Part shown: positions 23,395 through 31,746 of the stretch, piece by piece
Position numbering within the stretch: position 1 is the stretch's first letter
Layout of the letters: the number at the start of each line of letters is the position of its first letter
Source of the DNA: an uncultured Eubacteriales bacterium
Lineage (GTDB): Bacteria; Bacillota; Clostridia; Oscillospirales; Acutalibacteraceae
Reading direction: 5' to 3'
DNA length: 64,000 bases
Assembly: GCA_934525065.1 (NCBI GenBank)
Contig: CAKSYX010000007.1
Location: forward strand, 6,020 to 70,019
Notes under the pieces: generated by a model
Told to the model about the DNA's origin: nothing
What the model saw: only the letters and a program-made list of their open reading frames with translations
The model's database searches: none
Program-made: the position numbers and the translations under genes

Positions 23395-25815
23395 ATGAGT
23401 GAACTTTCCAAATATTTTACCGACACGTTTTCTCACCATTATAAAAGCAAAACTCCCGATGATTTTATGATTATCCGCGGCGACCTCCGCTTTTCCGTTC
23501 TTTCTTCAAGAATCATAAGGGTTGAAAAGGACAAAAAGCGCAAGTTCACCGATGAAGCGACCCAAACCGTTATCTGCCGCGACTTTGACCGCCCGAAATT
23601 CAGCTTTAAGCAGGACGGAAACAAAATTGCAATAATAACAAAGGACATTGCCTTCCACTTTGACCTTTCAAAAGGAAAAACCGAAAGCATTACGCTCAAG
23701 GATTCAAGATGTGTTTCCGATTTCAAAAGCGGCAACCTCAAGGGTACTTTCCGCACACTGGACATGATTAACGGCTCTGTAAAGCTCGGAGACGGCCTGA
23801 TGAGCAAAAACGGCGTTTCTGTCGTTGACGATTCAAAAACCGTTATTATGAGCACAGACGGAACGATGAAGGAACGCAGACACGTTCAAAAGGACGAGTA
23901 CTACTTTGCTTTCGGCGATGATTTCCGCGGCTGTCTGCGCGAATTCTTCAAGCTTTGCGGTTCGGTTCCGCTCGTTCCGCGCTATTGCCTCGGCAATTGG
24001 TGGAGCAGATACAAGGATTACAGTCAGCAGGAATACGTTGACTTGATGAAGAAATTCCTTGAAAGGGACATTCCCGTTTCAGTCGCCACTATTGACATGG
24101 ACTGGCACTGGGTTGACGTTATTGAACGTTTCGGAAAGGAAAACGCATATTACCGCCGTGAGGGCGGTCTGCCTTATAAAAACATTGCGGAGCTCTTTCA
24201 GGTTCAGGGCTGGACGGGATACAGCTGGAACACCGAGCTTTTTCCGGATTACAAGGCGATGCTTTCATGGCTGCACGAAAAGAACTTCAAGGTCACCGTC
24301 AACCTTCATCCGGCTCAGGGCATACGTCCGTTTGAAAACCAATATGAAGATTTCGCCCGCTTCATGGGCATTGACCCGAAGAGCAAGAAGCGCATTCCCT
24401 TCGACATTGCCGACCCGAAATTTATCGACGCTTATTTCAATATTCTCCACAAGCCCTATGAAAAAGACGGCGTAGACTTCTGGTGGATCGACTGGCAGCA
24501 GGAAAAGGAAACAAAAATCAAAGGTCTTGACCCCCTTTGGGCACTCAACCACTACCACACGCTCGACCTCGCTTCAAGCGGAAAGCGGCCGCTCATTCTT
24601 TCGCGCTTTGCCGAAGTCGGCTCGCACCGCTATCCGCTCGGTTTTTCCGGCGACACGATAATCAGCTGGAAGAGCCTTGATTTTCAGCCGTATTTCACGG
24701 CGAACGCAACAAACGTCGGCTACACCTGGTGGAGCCACGACATCGGCGGCCATCAGCTCGGTTCAAGGAACGATGAGCTTTATGTCCGCTGGGTTCAGCT
24801 CGGCGAGTTCAGCCCGATTATGCGCCTTCATTCAACCAAGGACGAATTTATGGGCAAAGAGCCGTGGAAATACAGCTTCGCCGCGGAAACAGCCGCAGTA
24901 AACGCACTCAGAGAACGTCACGCTCTCATCCCGTATATATACTCGATCAACCGCCGCACTCACACCGAGGGACGCGCCCTTTGCGAACCGATGTATTACT
25001 CATATCCCGGCGAAAAGGCCGCATACGAGGTTCCGAATCAATTCTTCTTCGGCAGTGAGCTTATGGTTTCCCCGGTCACAAAGCCCTGCGACAAGCGCAC
25101 CTTCCTTGCGCCGACAAAGGTTTGGCTCCCGAAGGGCAGATGGACTGACTGGTACACGGGAAGAATCTATGAGGGCGAACGTTTTGTTACAATGTACCGT
25201 GACCTGAACGCACTGCCCGTGCTTGCAAAAGAAGGCGCGATCGTTCCCCTCTCTCAAAACGACAAAACAAACGACTGGTCGAATCCGAAAAAGCTCACAG
25301 TCAGAATTTTCAGAGGAACAAACAGCTTTACCCTTTATGAGGACGACGGCGAAACAATGAACTTTGAAAACGGAGCTTACGCCGAAACCGTTCTTTCCGT
25401 CAGAGAAGCCGGAAAAGACCTCCTGTTCAAAATCGGCGCGGCCGAAGGCGACCTTTCTGTTCTTCCGGAAAAGCGCGAATGGAGACTTGTTTTTGACGAC
25501 ATCTCTTCCGCAAAGGAAATCACCGTCAAGGTTTCCGGCAGAAAAAGACCTGTTTCACCCGAATATAAGGGCGGAAAAACAATCATCACCCTGCTTTCCG
25601 TTCCGGCGGACGCAGACGTTGAGGTTGAATTCAAAGCCGTTGAAAGCCGCAAAAATCCCTGCAAAAAAGAGGCGGTCGGAGAACTGCTTTCAAAATATCA
25701 GCTTCCGACAGTATTCAAGCAGGCTGTTTTCACCTCATTCATGAAGGACCTTTCAAAACCGTTCCCGCTTTCCGACAGCGCACTCAAAGGCCCGGTTGAA
25801 GAAGTGCTACTTTGA
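23395..25815 (+). CDS. Glycoside hydrolase family 31 protein (alpha-glucosidase/xylosidase type)
   Basis: 806 residues from ATG 23395 (AAGGAAG upstream). N-terminal beta-sandwich (about 1-190), then a TIM barrel with GNWWSRYKDYSQQEY, TIDMDWHWVD, the nucleophile segment FWWIDWQQE (Asp366) and the acid/base segment GFSGDTIISW (Asp420), then GYTWWSHDIGGH, and C-terminal beta domains including LYEDDGETMNFENG. There is no signal peptide, so it acts inside the cell. The WIDWQQ nucleophile motif differs from the WxDMNE of classical alpha-glucosidases, so linkage specificity cannot be stated. It is a single gene with its own promoter. Confidence 0.94.
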   Translation: MSELSKYFTDTFSHHYKSKTPDDFMIIRGDLRFSVLSSRIIRVEKDKKRKFTDEATQTVICRDFDRPKFSFKQDGNKIAIITKDIAFHFDLSKGKTESITLKDSRCVSDFKSGNLKGTFRTLDMINGSVKLGDGLMSKNGVSVVDDSKTVIMSTDGTMKERRHVQKDEYYFAFGDDFRGCLREFFKLCGSVPLVPRYCLGNWWSRYKDYSQQEYVDLMKKFLERDIPVSVATIDMDWHWVDVIERFGKENAYYRREGGLPYKNIAELFQVQGWTGYSWNTELFPDYKAMLSWLHEKNFKVTVNLHPAQGIRPFENQYEDFARFMGIDPKSKKRIPFDIADPKFIDAYFNILHKPYEKDGVDFWWIDWQQEKETKIKGLDPLWALNHYHTLDLASSGKRPLILSRFAEVGSHRYPLGFSGDTIISWKSLDFQPYFTANATNVGYTWWSHDIGGHQLGSRNDELYVRWVQLGEFSPIMRLHSTKDEFMGKEPWKYSFAAETAAVNALRERHALIPYIYSINRRTHTEGRALCEPMYYSYPGEKAAYEVPNQFFFGSELMVSPVTKPCDKRTFLAPTKVWLPKGRWTDWYTGRIYEGERFVTMYRDLNALPVLAKEGAIVPLSQNDKTNDWSNPKKLTVRIFRGTNSFTLYEDDGETMNFENGAYAETVLSVREAGKDLLFKIGAAEGDLSVLPEKREWRLVFDDISSAKEITVKVSGRKRPVSPEYKGGKTIITLLSVPADADVEVEFKAVESRKNPCKKEAVGELLSKYQLPTVFKQAVFTSFMKDLSKPFPLSDSALKGPVEEVLL

Positions 25816-25832
25816 TTTATAGAAAGTTTTCA

Positions 25833-25876
25833 GCAAAAAACAGCGCGGCTGTTCCGAGGGTGTTCGGGACAGCCGC
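25833..25876 (-). terminator. Terminator of the 25.9-27.6 kb operon
   Basis: On the minus strand an 11-bp stem (GCGGCTGTCCC region, 25845-25876) is followed by GCTGTTTTTTGC. On the plus strand the same hairpin could also stop GH31 transcripts, though with a poorer T-run. Confidence 0.75.
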
Positions 25877-25881
25877 AATTC

Positions 25882-26901
25882 TTAAGCATAGTAGTGCATA
25901 TATGAAGCTTTTGAAAGTGCATACGTTTTATCTTTATCCGAGATGCTGTATCGCACGGTGTATTTATATCCGCAGTCGTCCGGCTCAGCCTTGTCTTCTG
26001 CTGTTTCAATCGTTTTTTCTTCAACCTTCCATTTGCCGAAGGTTCGGGACACCGCATTTTCCGTTTTATCATCTGACAGTTCGACTTTTCCTTGGAAATT
26101 CAGCTTGCCGTCAGAGACGGTATATGCAAGTCCTTCATAGCTTTCAAAGTTTCTCAAAACGAGAGTTGTTTTTACTCCGTCGCTTTTGATATCAACACAG
26201 CCATCGTAACCGGCTTGTTTTGAAAAATCCTTGACAACGGTCAGTTCATTGCCGCTGTATGAATACAAAACCCAATGCGGCCCTCTTTCTTCGTTTATGT
26301 CCGTCTGCGAAGCCGACGAAGCAACAAAGAACAGCGTCTCGCCGCACATAAAGGGACGTACGTCATGAACAGTGTTCGGCGTTGCAAAAATTCTTTCAAG
26401 GCTGTCGTTCTTAATGTCATACCTGAAAACGCAATAACCTCCCGGCAAAGTACCGCTTGCGTGCTTCACGTTTGTTTCGCCGTAGGCTGTGAAAAACAAA
26501 CAGTCTCCCAAAAGCAGCATATTATCGGCTGAACCGATATTCTTACCTTTGCTGACAGATGTAACCTTAGCGGTATGCAAGTCATACTTCATTACGGCGC
26601 ATCCGTCTCCGATATTGCTCGCGGGGTCAAACGAAGTATAGAAAAAGTAATCTTTTGTCAGATATGTATCGGTGAAAAAGCCGTCCCCGATAGAATTATC
26701 GGGGAAAACTTCGATATCTTCGATTTTATCTCCGTCGCTTTTGTGCGCCTTAACAAGGCTCCTGTCTAAATAGTCATATGTATCGCCTATAATACCACCG
26801 TTTTCTTTAAGGTCATAGCCGAGTTTTCCGACGCAGAGACCTGCAAAAAATGCGCCGAAAACAAGAACCAAACCCAGAACAATTGCGATTGCTTTTTTCA
26901 T
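25882..26901 (-). CDS. Membrane-anchored protein of unknown function, beta-propeller-like
   Basis: 339 residues with GGGGAG before the ATG. A single N-terminal hydrophobic helix (5-27, ending in FAGLCVGK) anchors a large extracellular region. That region has repeated strands of the type YFFYTSFDP, LFFTAYGE and LFFVASSA spaced by 45-60 residues, which resembles DUF5050-like beta-propellers. No catalytic motif is recognised. It follows the SanA-like gene by 14 bp, so they form an operon. Function unknown. Confidence 0.7.
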   Translation of the reverse strand: MKKAIAIVLGLVLVFGAFFAGLCVGKLGYDLKENGGIIGDTYDYLDRSLVKAHKSDGDKIEDIEVFPDNSIGDGFFTDTYLTKDYFFYTSFDPASNIGDGCAVMKYDLHTAKVTSVSKGKNIGSADNMLLLGDCLFFTAYGETNVKHASGTLPGGYCVFRYDIKNDSLERIFATPNTVHDVRPFMCGETLFFVASSASQTDINEERGPHWVLYSYSGNELTVVKDFSKQAGYDGCVDIKSDGVKTTLVLRNFESYEGLAYTVSDGKLNFQGKVELSDDKTENAVSRTFGKWKVEEKTIETAEDKAEPDDCGYKYTVRYSISDKDKTYALSKASYMHYYA

Positions 26902-26915
26902 TCATCTCTCCCCTT

Positions 26916-27551
26916 TCAGTCGAATGCACAAAGCAGGAAATCCTTGTTCCTTGCAACCACCTCACGCAGCGACCATATGATCTGCTTGGGATAGAACGGC
27001 AGATACGCCGTCACACCGAAAGCCTCCATCCCAAGACTTTTTGCAATATAGAGTGCTCTGAACATATGATACGGCTGAGTGATAATTATTATTTTCTTTG
27101 CTCCGTATATATTTTTTGCATTATACATACTTTCATAGGTTGAAAAGCCGATGTTATCAATTGTCATTTCATCCTCATAGATACCGTTTTCAAGGCTGAC
27201 TTTTTTCATTGCGGCAAGCTCGTTATAGCTTTCTCCGCTGTTGTCTCCGCTTAAAAGCAGCTTTGCGTCCTTTGAGGCCTTGAGCGATTTGAAGGTTTCC
27301 GCCCCGGTTTTAAGGCGCTGAAAAAGCATATTAGACGGTGAGCCGTCCTCACGCACTCCGCAGCCGAGAACCAGAACGTAGTCAACATTCTCCATTTCCT
27401 CAACCTCCTGCAGCGTTATGATACTTTTCTTTTGAGAGAGGATAACGTAAAAATTCACGCCGAGTGCATAGGTTCCGCACAGAATGACTGCCGCGAGAAA
27501 AACAGCGAGAAGCCGTTTTGACTTTTTTGACATTTTTTTGGTTTTCATCAT
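26916..27551 (-). CDS. SanA/YdcF (DUF218) family membrane protein
   Basis: 211 residues with AAGGGA before a double ATG. One N-terminal transmembrane helix (about 13-35) then a DUF218 domain: YVLVLGCGVREDGSPSNMLFQRL, LLLSGDNSGESYNELAAMKK, NIGFSTYESMYNAK and IIIITQPYHMFRALYIAK. The last segment matches SanA, implicated in envelope barrier function in enterobacteria. Substrate unknown. First gene of a two-gene operon from the promoter near 27580-27608. Confidence 0.88.
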   Translation of the reverse strand: MMKTKKMSKKSKRLLAVFLAAVILCGTYALGVNFYVILSQKKSIITLQEVEEMENVDYVLVLGCGVREDGSPSNMLFQRLKTGAETFKSLKASKDAKLLLSGDNSGESYNELAAMKKVSLENGIYEDEMTIDNIGFSTYESMYNAKNIYGAKKIIIITQPYHMFRALYIAKSLGMEAFGVTAYLPFYPKQIIWSLREVVARNKDFLLCAFD

Positions 27552-27579
27552 TTTTCATTCCCTTGCTTTTTCTGATTAT

Positions 27580-27608
27580 ATTATAAGTGAAACAATTTTT
27601 AAGTTCAA
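27580..27608 (-). promoter_or_regulatory. Promoter of the sanA-like operon
   Basis: TTGAAC (plus 27603-27608) and TATAAT (plus 27580-27585) on the minus strand, with a 17-bp spacer. Confidence 0.7.
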
Positions 27609-27662
27609 CAGCAGACCGCAATTTGTAAGCTGTTCTTAAGATAATCTTAAGAAAAAAGCAGA

Positions 27663-27706
27663 GCCGCAATACGTGGGGAAACAAGTTCTTTGGGCACATT
27701 GGGTTC
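27663..27706 (-). repeat. Relic of the TIR repeat family (copy D)
   Basis: About 44 bp match the inner right part of the full copies (CGCAAT, then AAACAAGTTCTT and GCACATTGGGTTC), with several mismatches. It ends 5 bp before the -35 box of the arsR promoter. Neither terminal repeat survives. Confidence 0.6.
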
Positions 27707-27711
27707 CCAAG

Positions 27712-27740
27712 TTGACACAAAAAGCAAAAAGGTCTATAAT
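27712..27740 (+). promoter_or_regulatory. Consensus promoter of the arsR-type gene
   Basis: TTGACA (27712-27717) and TATAAT (27735-27740) with a perfect 17-bp spacer. The leader of about 95 nt holds a small CACGGC/GCCGTG hairpin. I see no operator-like dyad here like those at 31.7 kb. Confidence 0.85.
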
Positions 27741-27843
27741 CACCTTATACAAGAGATATTCGCGCGATAAAGAACGCGGAGCTTCGGCTTGTTTCAAACA
27801 GGAATCACGGCGAAGGCAATGCCGTGTGAAAAGAGGAATTTCT

Positions 27844-28203
27844 ATGGGAAAGAACGAAATGGGCTGCGATTGCACTCATATTGATGAAGAGCTTGTTGAA
27901 AACGCAAAGAATAATATGCCGGCCGATGAGCTGATTTTTGACCTTGCGGAGTTTTTTAAGGTCTTTGCCGATTCAACGCGGATGAAGATTTTGTGGGCGC
28001 TTCATGAGCATGAGCTTTGTGTCTGTGACATTGCCGTTGTTCTCAACATGACAAAATCTGCCGTTTCACATCAGCTGCGCTATCTGAGAGGCGCAAACCT
28101 TGTCAAAAACCGCAAGGACGGAAAAATTGTTTATTATTCGCTTTCGGACGAGCACGTCAAAGAGATTTTTGAAATGGCCGTTGAGCATCTTGAAGAACTT
28201 TGA
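27844..28203 (+). CDS. ArsR/SmtB family metal-sensing repressor
   Basis: 119 residues with AGAGGA before ATG 27844. Winged helix-turn-helix with DSTRMKILWAL, ELCVCDIAVVLNMTKSAVSHQL and the wing NRKDGKIVYYSL. Both known metal sites are intact: alpha3N (Cys59 and Cys61 in ELCVCD, with Cys8, Cys10 and His12 at the N-terminus) and alpha5 (Asp102, His104, His115, Glu118). This combination fits a Zn/Cd/Pb sensor of the CadC/SmtB group. Apo-protein binds TGAACA-type dyads; two such sites overlap the promoter of the Zn ATPase genes at 31.7 kb, its probable target. Confidence 0.93.
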   Translation: MGKNEMGCDCTHIDEELVENAKNNMPADELIFDLAEFFKVFADSTRMKILWALHEHELCVCDIAVVLNMTKSAVSHQLRYLRGANLVKNRKDGKIVYYSLSDEHVKEIFEMAVEHLEEL

Positions 28204-28249
28204 TTTTCGGCTTAAAATCGCAGTTTGAGCAGCGAACTTATGTCTTTTT

Positions 28250-28284
28250 AAGGAAACCGTTTTTCGGCTTCCTTATTTTTTTTG
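28250..28284 (+). terminator. Terminator of the arsR-type gene
   Basis: AAGGAAACCG (28250-28259) pairs with CGGCTTCCTT (28265-28274) around five T and is followed by ATTTTTTTTT. Confidence 0.9.
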
Positions 28285-28383
28285 CACTGCGAAAAAGCTT
28301 TGCTTTGACGGTTATATATGATGTGGATGCAAAACAGCCGGCATACTCATTTCAGCAAACCGGCTTTCCGAACGCCGCACTTA

Positions 28384-28412
28384 TTGACATTTTTTGTCCG
28401 CTTTTGTATAAT
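28384..28412 (+). promoter_or_regulatory. Consensus promoter of the sigma-like/zinc-finger/AAA+ operon
   Basis: TTGACA (28384-28389) and TATAAT (28407-28412) with a 17-bp spacer. The leader of about 75 nt contains a 7-bp hairpin, GCGCCTG (28427-28433) with CAGGCGC (28443-28449). The operon therefore appears to be driven by the housekeeping sigma factor. Confidence 0.85.
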
Positions 28413-28495
28413 AAATTTTGCACTTTGCGCCTGATTTTTTTGCAGGCGCACGCCTGCTTTTGAAAGTATGATTATACAAACGGAGAGTGACACAA

Positions 28496-29311
28496 GTGAT
28501 TTCAAACGAAGACTTTGGCGTGCTTGTTGAAGAGCTGCTCGGCAGAGAGCGGATCTCATATGATATGTTATGCCTTCTTGCGGAAAGGGAGCTTAGGCCC
28601 CTTGTTCGCAGACTTTGCCGGTCCGAGCCGTGTCTTCGCGGCAGAGACCTCGAAAATGATATCATGCAGGAGATAAATATTCGACTCATCAAAACAGCGA
28701 TAAGCCATTTTTTGCTCAGAGAAGGCTGCGACAGTCAGATCAATTATGACCCCATCGGATTTAGAAAATGGATGGTGACAGTCGCAATCAACATCAAAAA
28801 CGACTATGCAAACCGCGAAAGAAGGCACGACTTCAAAAATCTCCCGATTGACGAAAACGTGCTTTCGGGCGAGTACGATGAAATCAGCATAAGCGATGAC
28901 GGGATTGAAACGCTTCAGGCGGCTTTTTCAATAGTTATGGCTTCCGATGTCAAGGTATATAAGGTTCTGACGTGGGTCGCGCAGATGATTTTTATTATCA
29001 GTTTTGATATCAGCAAGATTCAGTCGAACGAAATGATTGTCTCGGCCTTCAGAGAAAAAACTTTGTTTGAAATGTACGGTATGCTGCTTTCGGCCGGCAA
29101 GGCTATCCCGTGGCTTACCGTGTCTGAGGAGCAGAACAAAAAAATCGAAGCCGCTCTCAATTCTCCGTGGGATGAAAAAACAGTTTTCGGAAACGTCAAA
29201 TACAAAGACTTTTTCATGAAGAAGGGCGGGAAGTACTCAATCAGCGATTGGGTCAACCGAATGAACAATATGATTAAGCAGGTGATGAAAAATGCAACAC
29301 TTAACAATTGA
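28496..29311 (+). CDS. Atypical sigma-70-like protein
   Basis: 271 residues. Two GTG codons are possible (28487, 28496); I choose 28496 because GGAGA lies nine bases before it. Residues about 30-110 resemble ECF sigma region 2: a helix with LRPLVRRLCR, then LRGRDLENDIMQEINIRLIK and FRKWMVTVAINIKNDYANRERR, where the -10-melting helix normally sits. The remainder is long and lacks a standard region 4; the tail KKGGKYSISDWVNRMNNMIKQV may be a degenerate recognition helix. It overlaps the zinc-finger gene by 20 bp and shares a transcript with an AAA+ ATPase. A role in transcription is inferred from the fold. Confidence 0.7.
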   Translation: MISNEDFGVLVEELLGRERISYDMLCLLAERELRPLVRRLCRSEPCLRGRDLENDIMQEINIRLIKTAISHFLLREGCDSQINYDPIGFRKWMVTVAINIKNDYANRERRHDFKNLPIDENVLSGEYDEISISDDGIETLQAAFSIVMASDVKVYKVLTWVAQMIFIISFDISKIQSNEMIVSAFREKTLFEMYGMLLSAGKAIPWLTVSEEQNKKIEAALNSPWDEKTVFGNVKYKDFFMKKGGKYSISDWVNRMNNMIKQVMKNATLNN

Positions 29312-29570
29312 TCAGATTATAGATTTTGTTTCAATCTGCAAGCTTGACGCCGCTTCTCTTGAACTGAGCTGCATTGTAAATGAGCATATAAGAGAATGCA
29401 GCCGGTGCCTAAAGCTTGTAAACTCCTATCAGGGAGTTTATGATGAATTTCAAAGGCTGCAGAGCGTTGGAGACTTCAAAAGCTTTGCTTATTCAATAAT
29501 CCCCGAAAGAGAAATAAAGCGCATTGAAGCGGAGGAAATTAAAAACGCCGAGAGATTCATGGAATCATAA
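29292..29570 (+). CDS. Small zinc-finger anti-sigma-like protein
   Basis: 92 residues, start ATG 29292 inside the end of the sigma-like gene with AGGTG upstream. The centre carries NEHIRECSRC, an Hx3Cx2C motif as in zinc-binding anti-sigma (ZAS, zf-HC2) proteins, preceded by another cysteine (LELSC). No transmembrane segment follows, so unlike most anti-sigmas it should be cytoplasmic. The C-terminal half is charged and helical. The overlap with the sigma-like gene fits a sigma/anti-sigma pair. Confidence 0.72.
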   Translation: MQHLTIDQIIDFVSICKLDAASLELSCIVNEHIRECSRCLKLVNSYQGVYDEFQRLQSVGDFKSFAYSIIPEREIKRIEAEEIKNAERFMES

Positions 29571-29603
29571 GAATCGGCAGTCGGCCGAAGAGTGAGGGTC
29601 TGA

Positions 29604-31319
29604 ATGAAAAAAGAAGCAATAACGCCCGAATGCCAACAAGCACTCCGGCATGAAAAAAACGAAGCTTTACCGAAGCAGAGCGAAACGGAAAAAGAGATCG
29701 AAAGCCTTATCGGCGCAGAAGAGTTCAAAGAACTTATCAAAGAGATCAGAATGATTTCGAGCCACGTTATTGAGCACAACACCTTTGAGGCTTTTGCATA
29801 TCAAAGCTACCTTTTTGCAATAAATGACGGCTGCGGCCTTTCAACATATCTCAGACTGTTTGCAGACACGCTTTCCTCCTGCGGACTGTTCAAGCTCAAC
29901 GAAAGGCAGCCGGTTGTTGAAGAACGTCTCCCCTCCCCGAACGGTGACAGAAATGACCCGTTCGCGTGTGTTCTTTCCCATATTCAGGGTCTCAACCGCA
30001 GCGGAAGAGTAATTTGCATTGACATCAGGGAGTGGATGACCGCCCTTTCAAGCAAGCAGTTCATGCAATTTCTTGTGACGGTCGAGAACCACTCCAGGGA
30101 TAATATATTCGTTTTCCGTGTTCCGTTCGTTGAAGGTGAGGTTCTTGATAACATCCGCGACTTACTTGAGGATATACTTTTTATGCGCACGGTTTCCTTT
30201 ACGCCGATGAACGGTGACGAGCTTGTTGAATGCGGAAAACGATTTTTAAAAAAATTCGGATATACGGCTGACAACAGTGTATGGAGCGTTTTCAAAGACC
30301 GTATAACGGAAGAAAAAAGTGACGGCAGATTTTACGGAATGAACACCGTCAGCAAAATCATTCACGAAATGATATATCGCAAACAGCTGTGCGATGCAAG
30401 AAACAATATCAGCACTACTGAAATCAAGCTCGGGGACGTCTGCCACCTTTTGCGCAAGAACGTTCCCGGCGGACGCGATGCCTTCGCTCAGCTTGATGAA
30501 ATGGTTGGAATGTCAAGCGTCAAAAAAAGTATTGAGGAGGTCGTCACCCAAATTGAGCTTTCAAGGCGCGGTGAAGGGATTGGCTCTCCGTCTTTGCATA
30601 TGCGCTTTGTCGGCAATCCGGGAACGGGAAAAACGACTGTTGCAAGACTTGTCGGACAGATTCTCAAAGAGCGCGGAGTTTTGCGCAACGGCAATTTCTT
30701 TGAGTACTCCGGACGTGATCTTTGCGGAAGGTACATCGGCGAAACGGCACCGAAAACTGCAGCAATCTGCCGCGATGCATACGGCTCCGTCCTTTTCATT
30801 GATGAGGCATATTCACTTTATCGCGGAGACGATGGCGGCCGCGACTACGGCAGAGAGGCACTTGAAACTCTGATTGCAGAAATGGAAAACCACCGCAACG
30901 ACCTTGTTGTAATTATGGCAGGGTATACAAATGAAATGGAAGAGCTTATGAAAGGCAATCCCGGCCTTGAAAGCAGAATGCCGTATATAATTGAGTTTCC
31001 AAGCTACAGCCGCGAAGAGCTGTATGCCATAATGATGACAATGGTTAAAGGACGCGTTGAATATACCGAAGGCTTCTCCGAGGCCGCAAAGGAGTATTTT
31101 GATTCGCTTTCGGACGAAGTTCTTTCTTCAAAATCCTTCAGCAACGCTCGCTTTGTCCGCAACCTTTTTGAGCGAACATGTGCTAAGGCCGGAATCCGGC
31201 AACGACTCGACCGCTTTGAAAGGCTCGTGTTGACAAAAGAGGATTTTTTCCTTGCAAGCTCAGAGCGGGCCTTTGAAAGTCTGATTGAAAGAAAAACAAG
31301 AAGAAAAATCGGCTTCTGA
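29604..31319 (+). CDS. CbxX/CfxQ-type AAA+ ATPase with degenerate first AAA module
   Basis: 571 residues, GAGGG before the ATG. Residues 1-110 are charged and helical. About 125-250 look like a nucleotide-free AAA fold: a Walker-B-like strand RVICIDIREWM and sensor-like NIFVFRVPF are followed by a helical lid, with no Walker A. From about 295 a complete CbxX domain follows: LDEMVGMSSVKKSIEE, Walker A GNPGTGKTT (337-345), GRYIGETAPKT pore-loop region, Walker B SVLFIDEAYSLY, sensor VVIMAGYTNEME, arginine finger in GLESRMPYIIEFP. CbxX proteins remodel complexes (rubisco activase, EccA, SpoVK). It is third in the operon; it may act on the sigma-like/zinc-finger pair. Confidence 0.88.
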   Translation: MKKEAITPECQQALRHEKNEALPKQSETEKEIESLIGAEEFKELIKEIRMISSHVIEHNTFEAFAYQSYLFAINDGCGLSTYLRLFADTLSSCGLFKLNERQPVVEERLPSPNGDRNDPFACVLSHIQGLNRSGRVICIDIREWMTALSSKQFMQFLVTVENHSRDNIFVFRVPFVEGEVLDNIRDLLEDILFMRTVSFTPMNGDELVECGKRFLKKFGYTADNSVWSVFKDRITEEKSDGRFYGMNTVSKIIHEMIYRKQLCDARNNISTTEIKLGDVCHLLRKNVPGGRDAFAQLDEMVGMSSVKKSIEEVVTQIELSRRGEGIGSPSLHMRFVGNPGTGKTTVARLVGQILKERGVLRNGNFFEYSGRDLCGRYIGETAPKTAAICRDAYGSVLFIDEAYSLYRGDDGGRDYGREALETLIAEMENHRNDLVVIMAGYTNEMEELMKGNPGLESRMPYIIEFPSYSREELYAIMMTMVKGRVEYTEGFSEAAKEYFDSLSDEVLSSKSFSNARFVRNLFERTCAKAGIRQRLDRFERLVLTKEDFFLASSERAFESLIERKTRRKIGF

Positions 31320-31346
31320 ACTCAATATTATATTCGCTTAAAACTA

Positions 31347-31389
31347 AAGCCGCCGTTTCCTGTGCTCGGGGCACAGAAGCTGCGGCTTT
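31347..31389 (+). terminator. Hairpin after the AAA+ gene
   Basis: AAAGCCGC (31347-31354) pairs with GCGGCTTT (31382-31389) and encloses an inner TGTGC/GCACA hairpin. The following T-run is poor (GTTGC). Confidence 0.55.
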
Positions 31390-31424
31390 GTTGCAAAAGA
31401 AAAATAATGCTTCACCTTCAAGCT

Positions 31425-31618
31425 TTGTGTAAACCTGATTTAACGGTATAATAATTCAAACTGTAAATTCGATTTTCAAGGTTGGTGAAATTTTCGCTCT
31501 CATTACCAATCGGGAATTTTTTTCGATTTGAACGAACCAAATTTGGATTTTTTCAAAAAAATTTCTGACCGCCTTTCAGGAACAAAAAAGGGGCTGAAAA
31601 AAACAGCCCCTCTTTTTA
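31425..31618 (+). ncRNA. Candidate small RNA transcription unit
   Basis: A promoter-like pair, TTGTGT (31425-31430) and TATAAT (31447-31452) with a 16-bp spacer, is followed by about 130 bp without an ORF and then a perfect terminator (GGGGCTG, seven A, CAGCCCC, then TCTTTTTATC, 31590-31618). The predicted RNA of about 160 nt contains GGTTGGTGA able to pair with TTACCAATC. No known family recognised. The remaining 31619-31690 holds an AT-rich hairpin only. Confidence 0.4.
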
Positions 31619-31690
31619 TCCCCTTTTGCCGATGTTAAATTCATTGGATTTGAAAATCCAAAAATTTTTCAACTTTTTTTGCAAAGCCTA

Positions 31691-31746
31691 TTGACAATTG
31701 AGCATTCATTCAACTATAATACAGACAACAGATGAACAAGTGCTCA
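31691..31746 (+). promoter_or_regulatory. zntA promoter with two SmtB-type operators
   Basis: TTGACA (31691-31696) and TATAAT (31715-31720), spacer 18 bp. Operator 1, TGAGCATTCATTCA (31699-31712), fills the spacer; operator 2, TGAACAAGTGCTCA (31733-31746), lies just after the predicted start. Both match the 6-2-6 dyad of SmtB/CadC sites (TGAACA-N2-TGTTCA type). A further perfect 13-bp dyad, TTCAACTGTTGAA, lies at 31751-31763. Repression by the ArsR-type protein at 27.8 kb is the natural inference. Confidence 0.75.
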
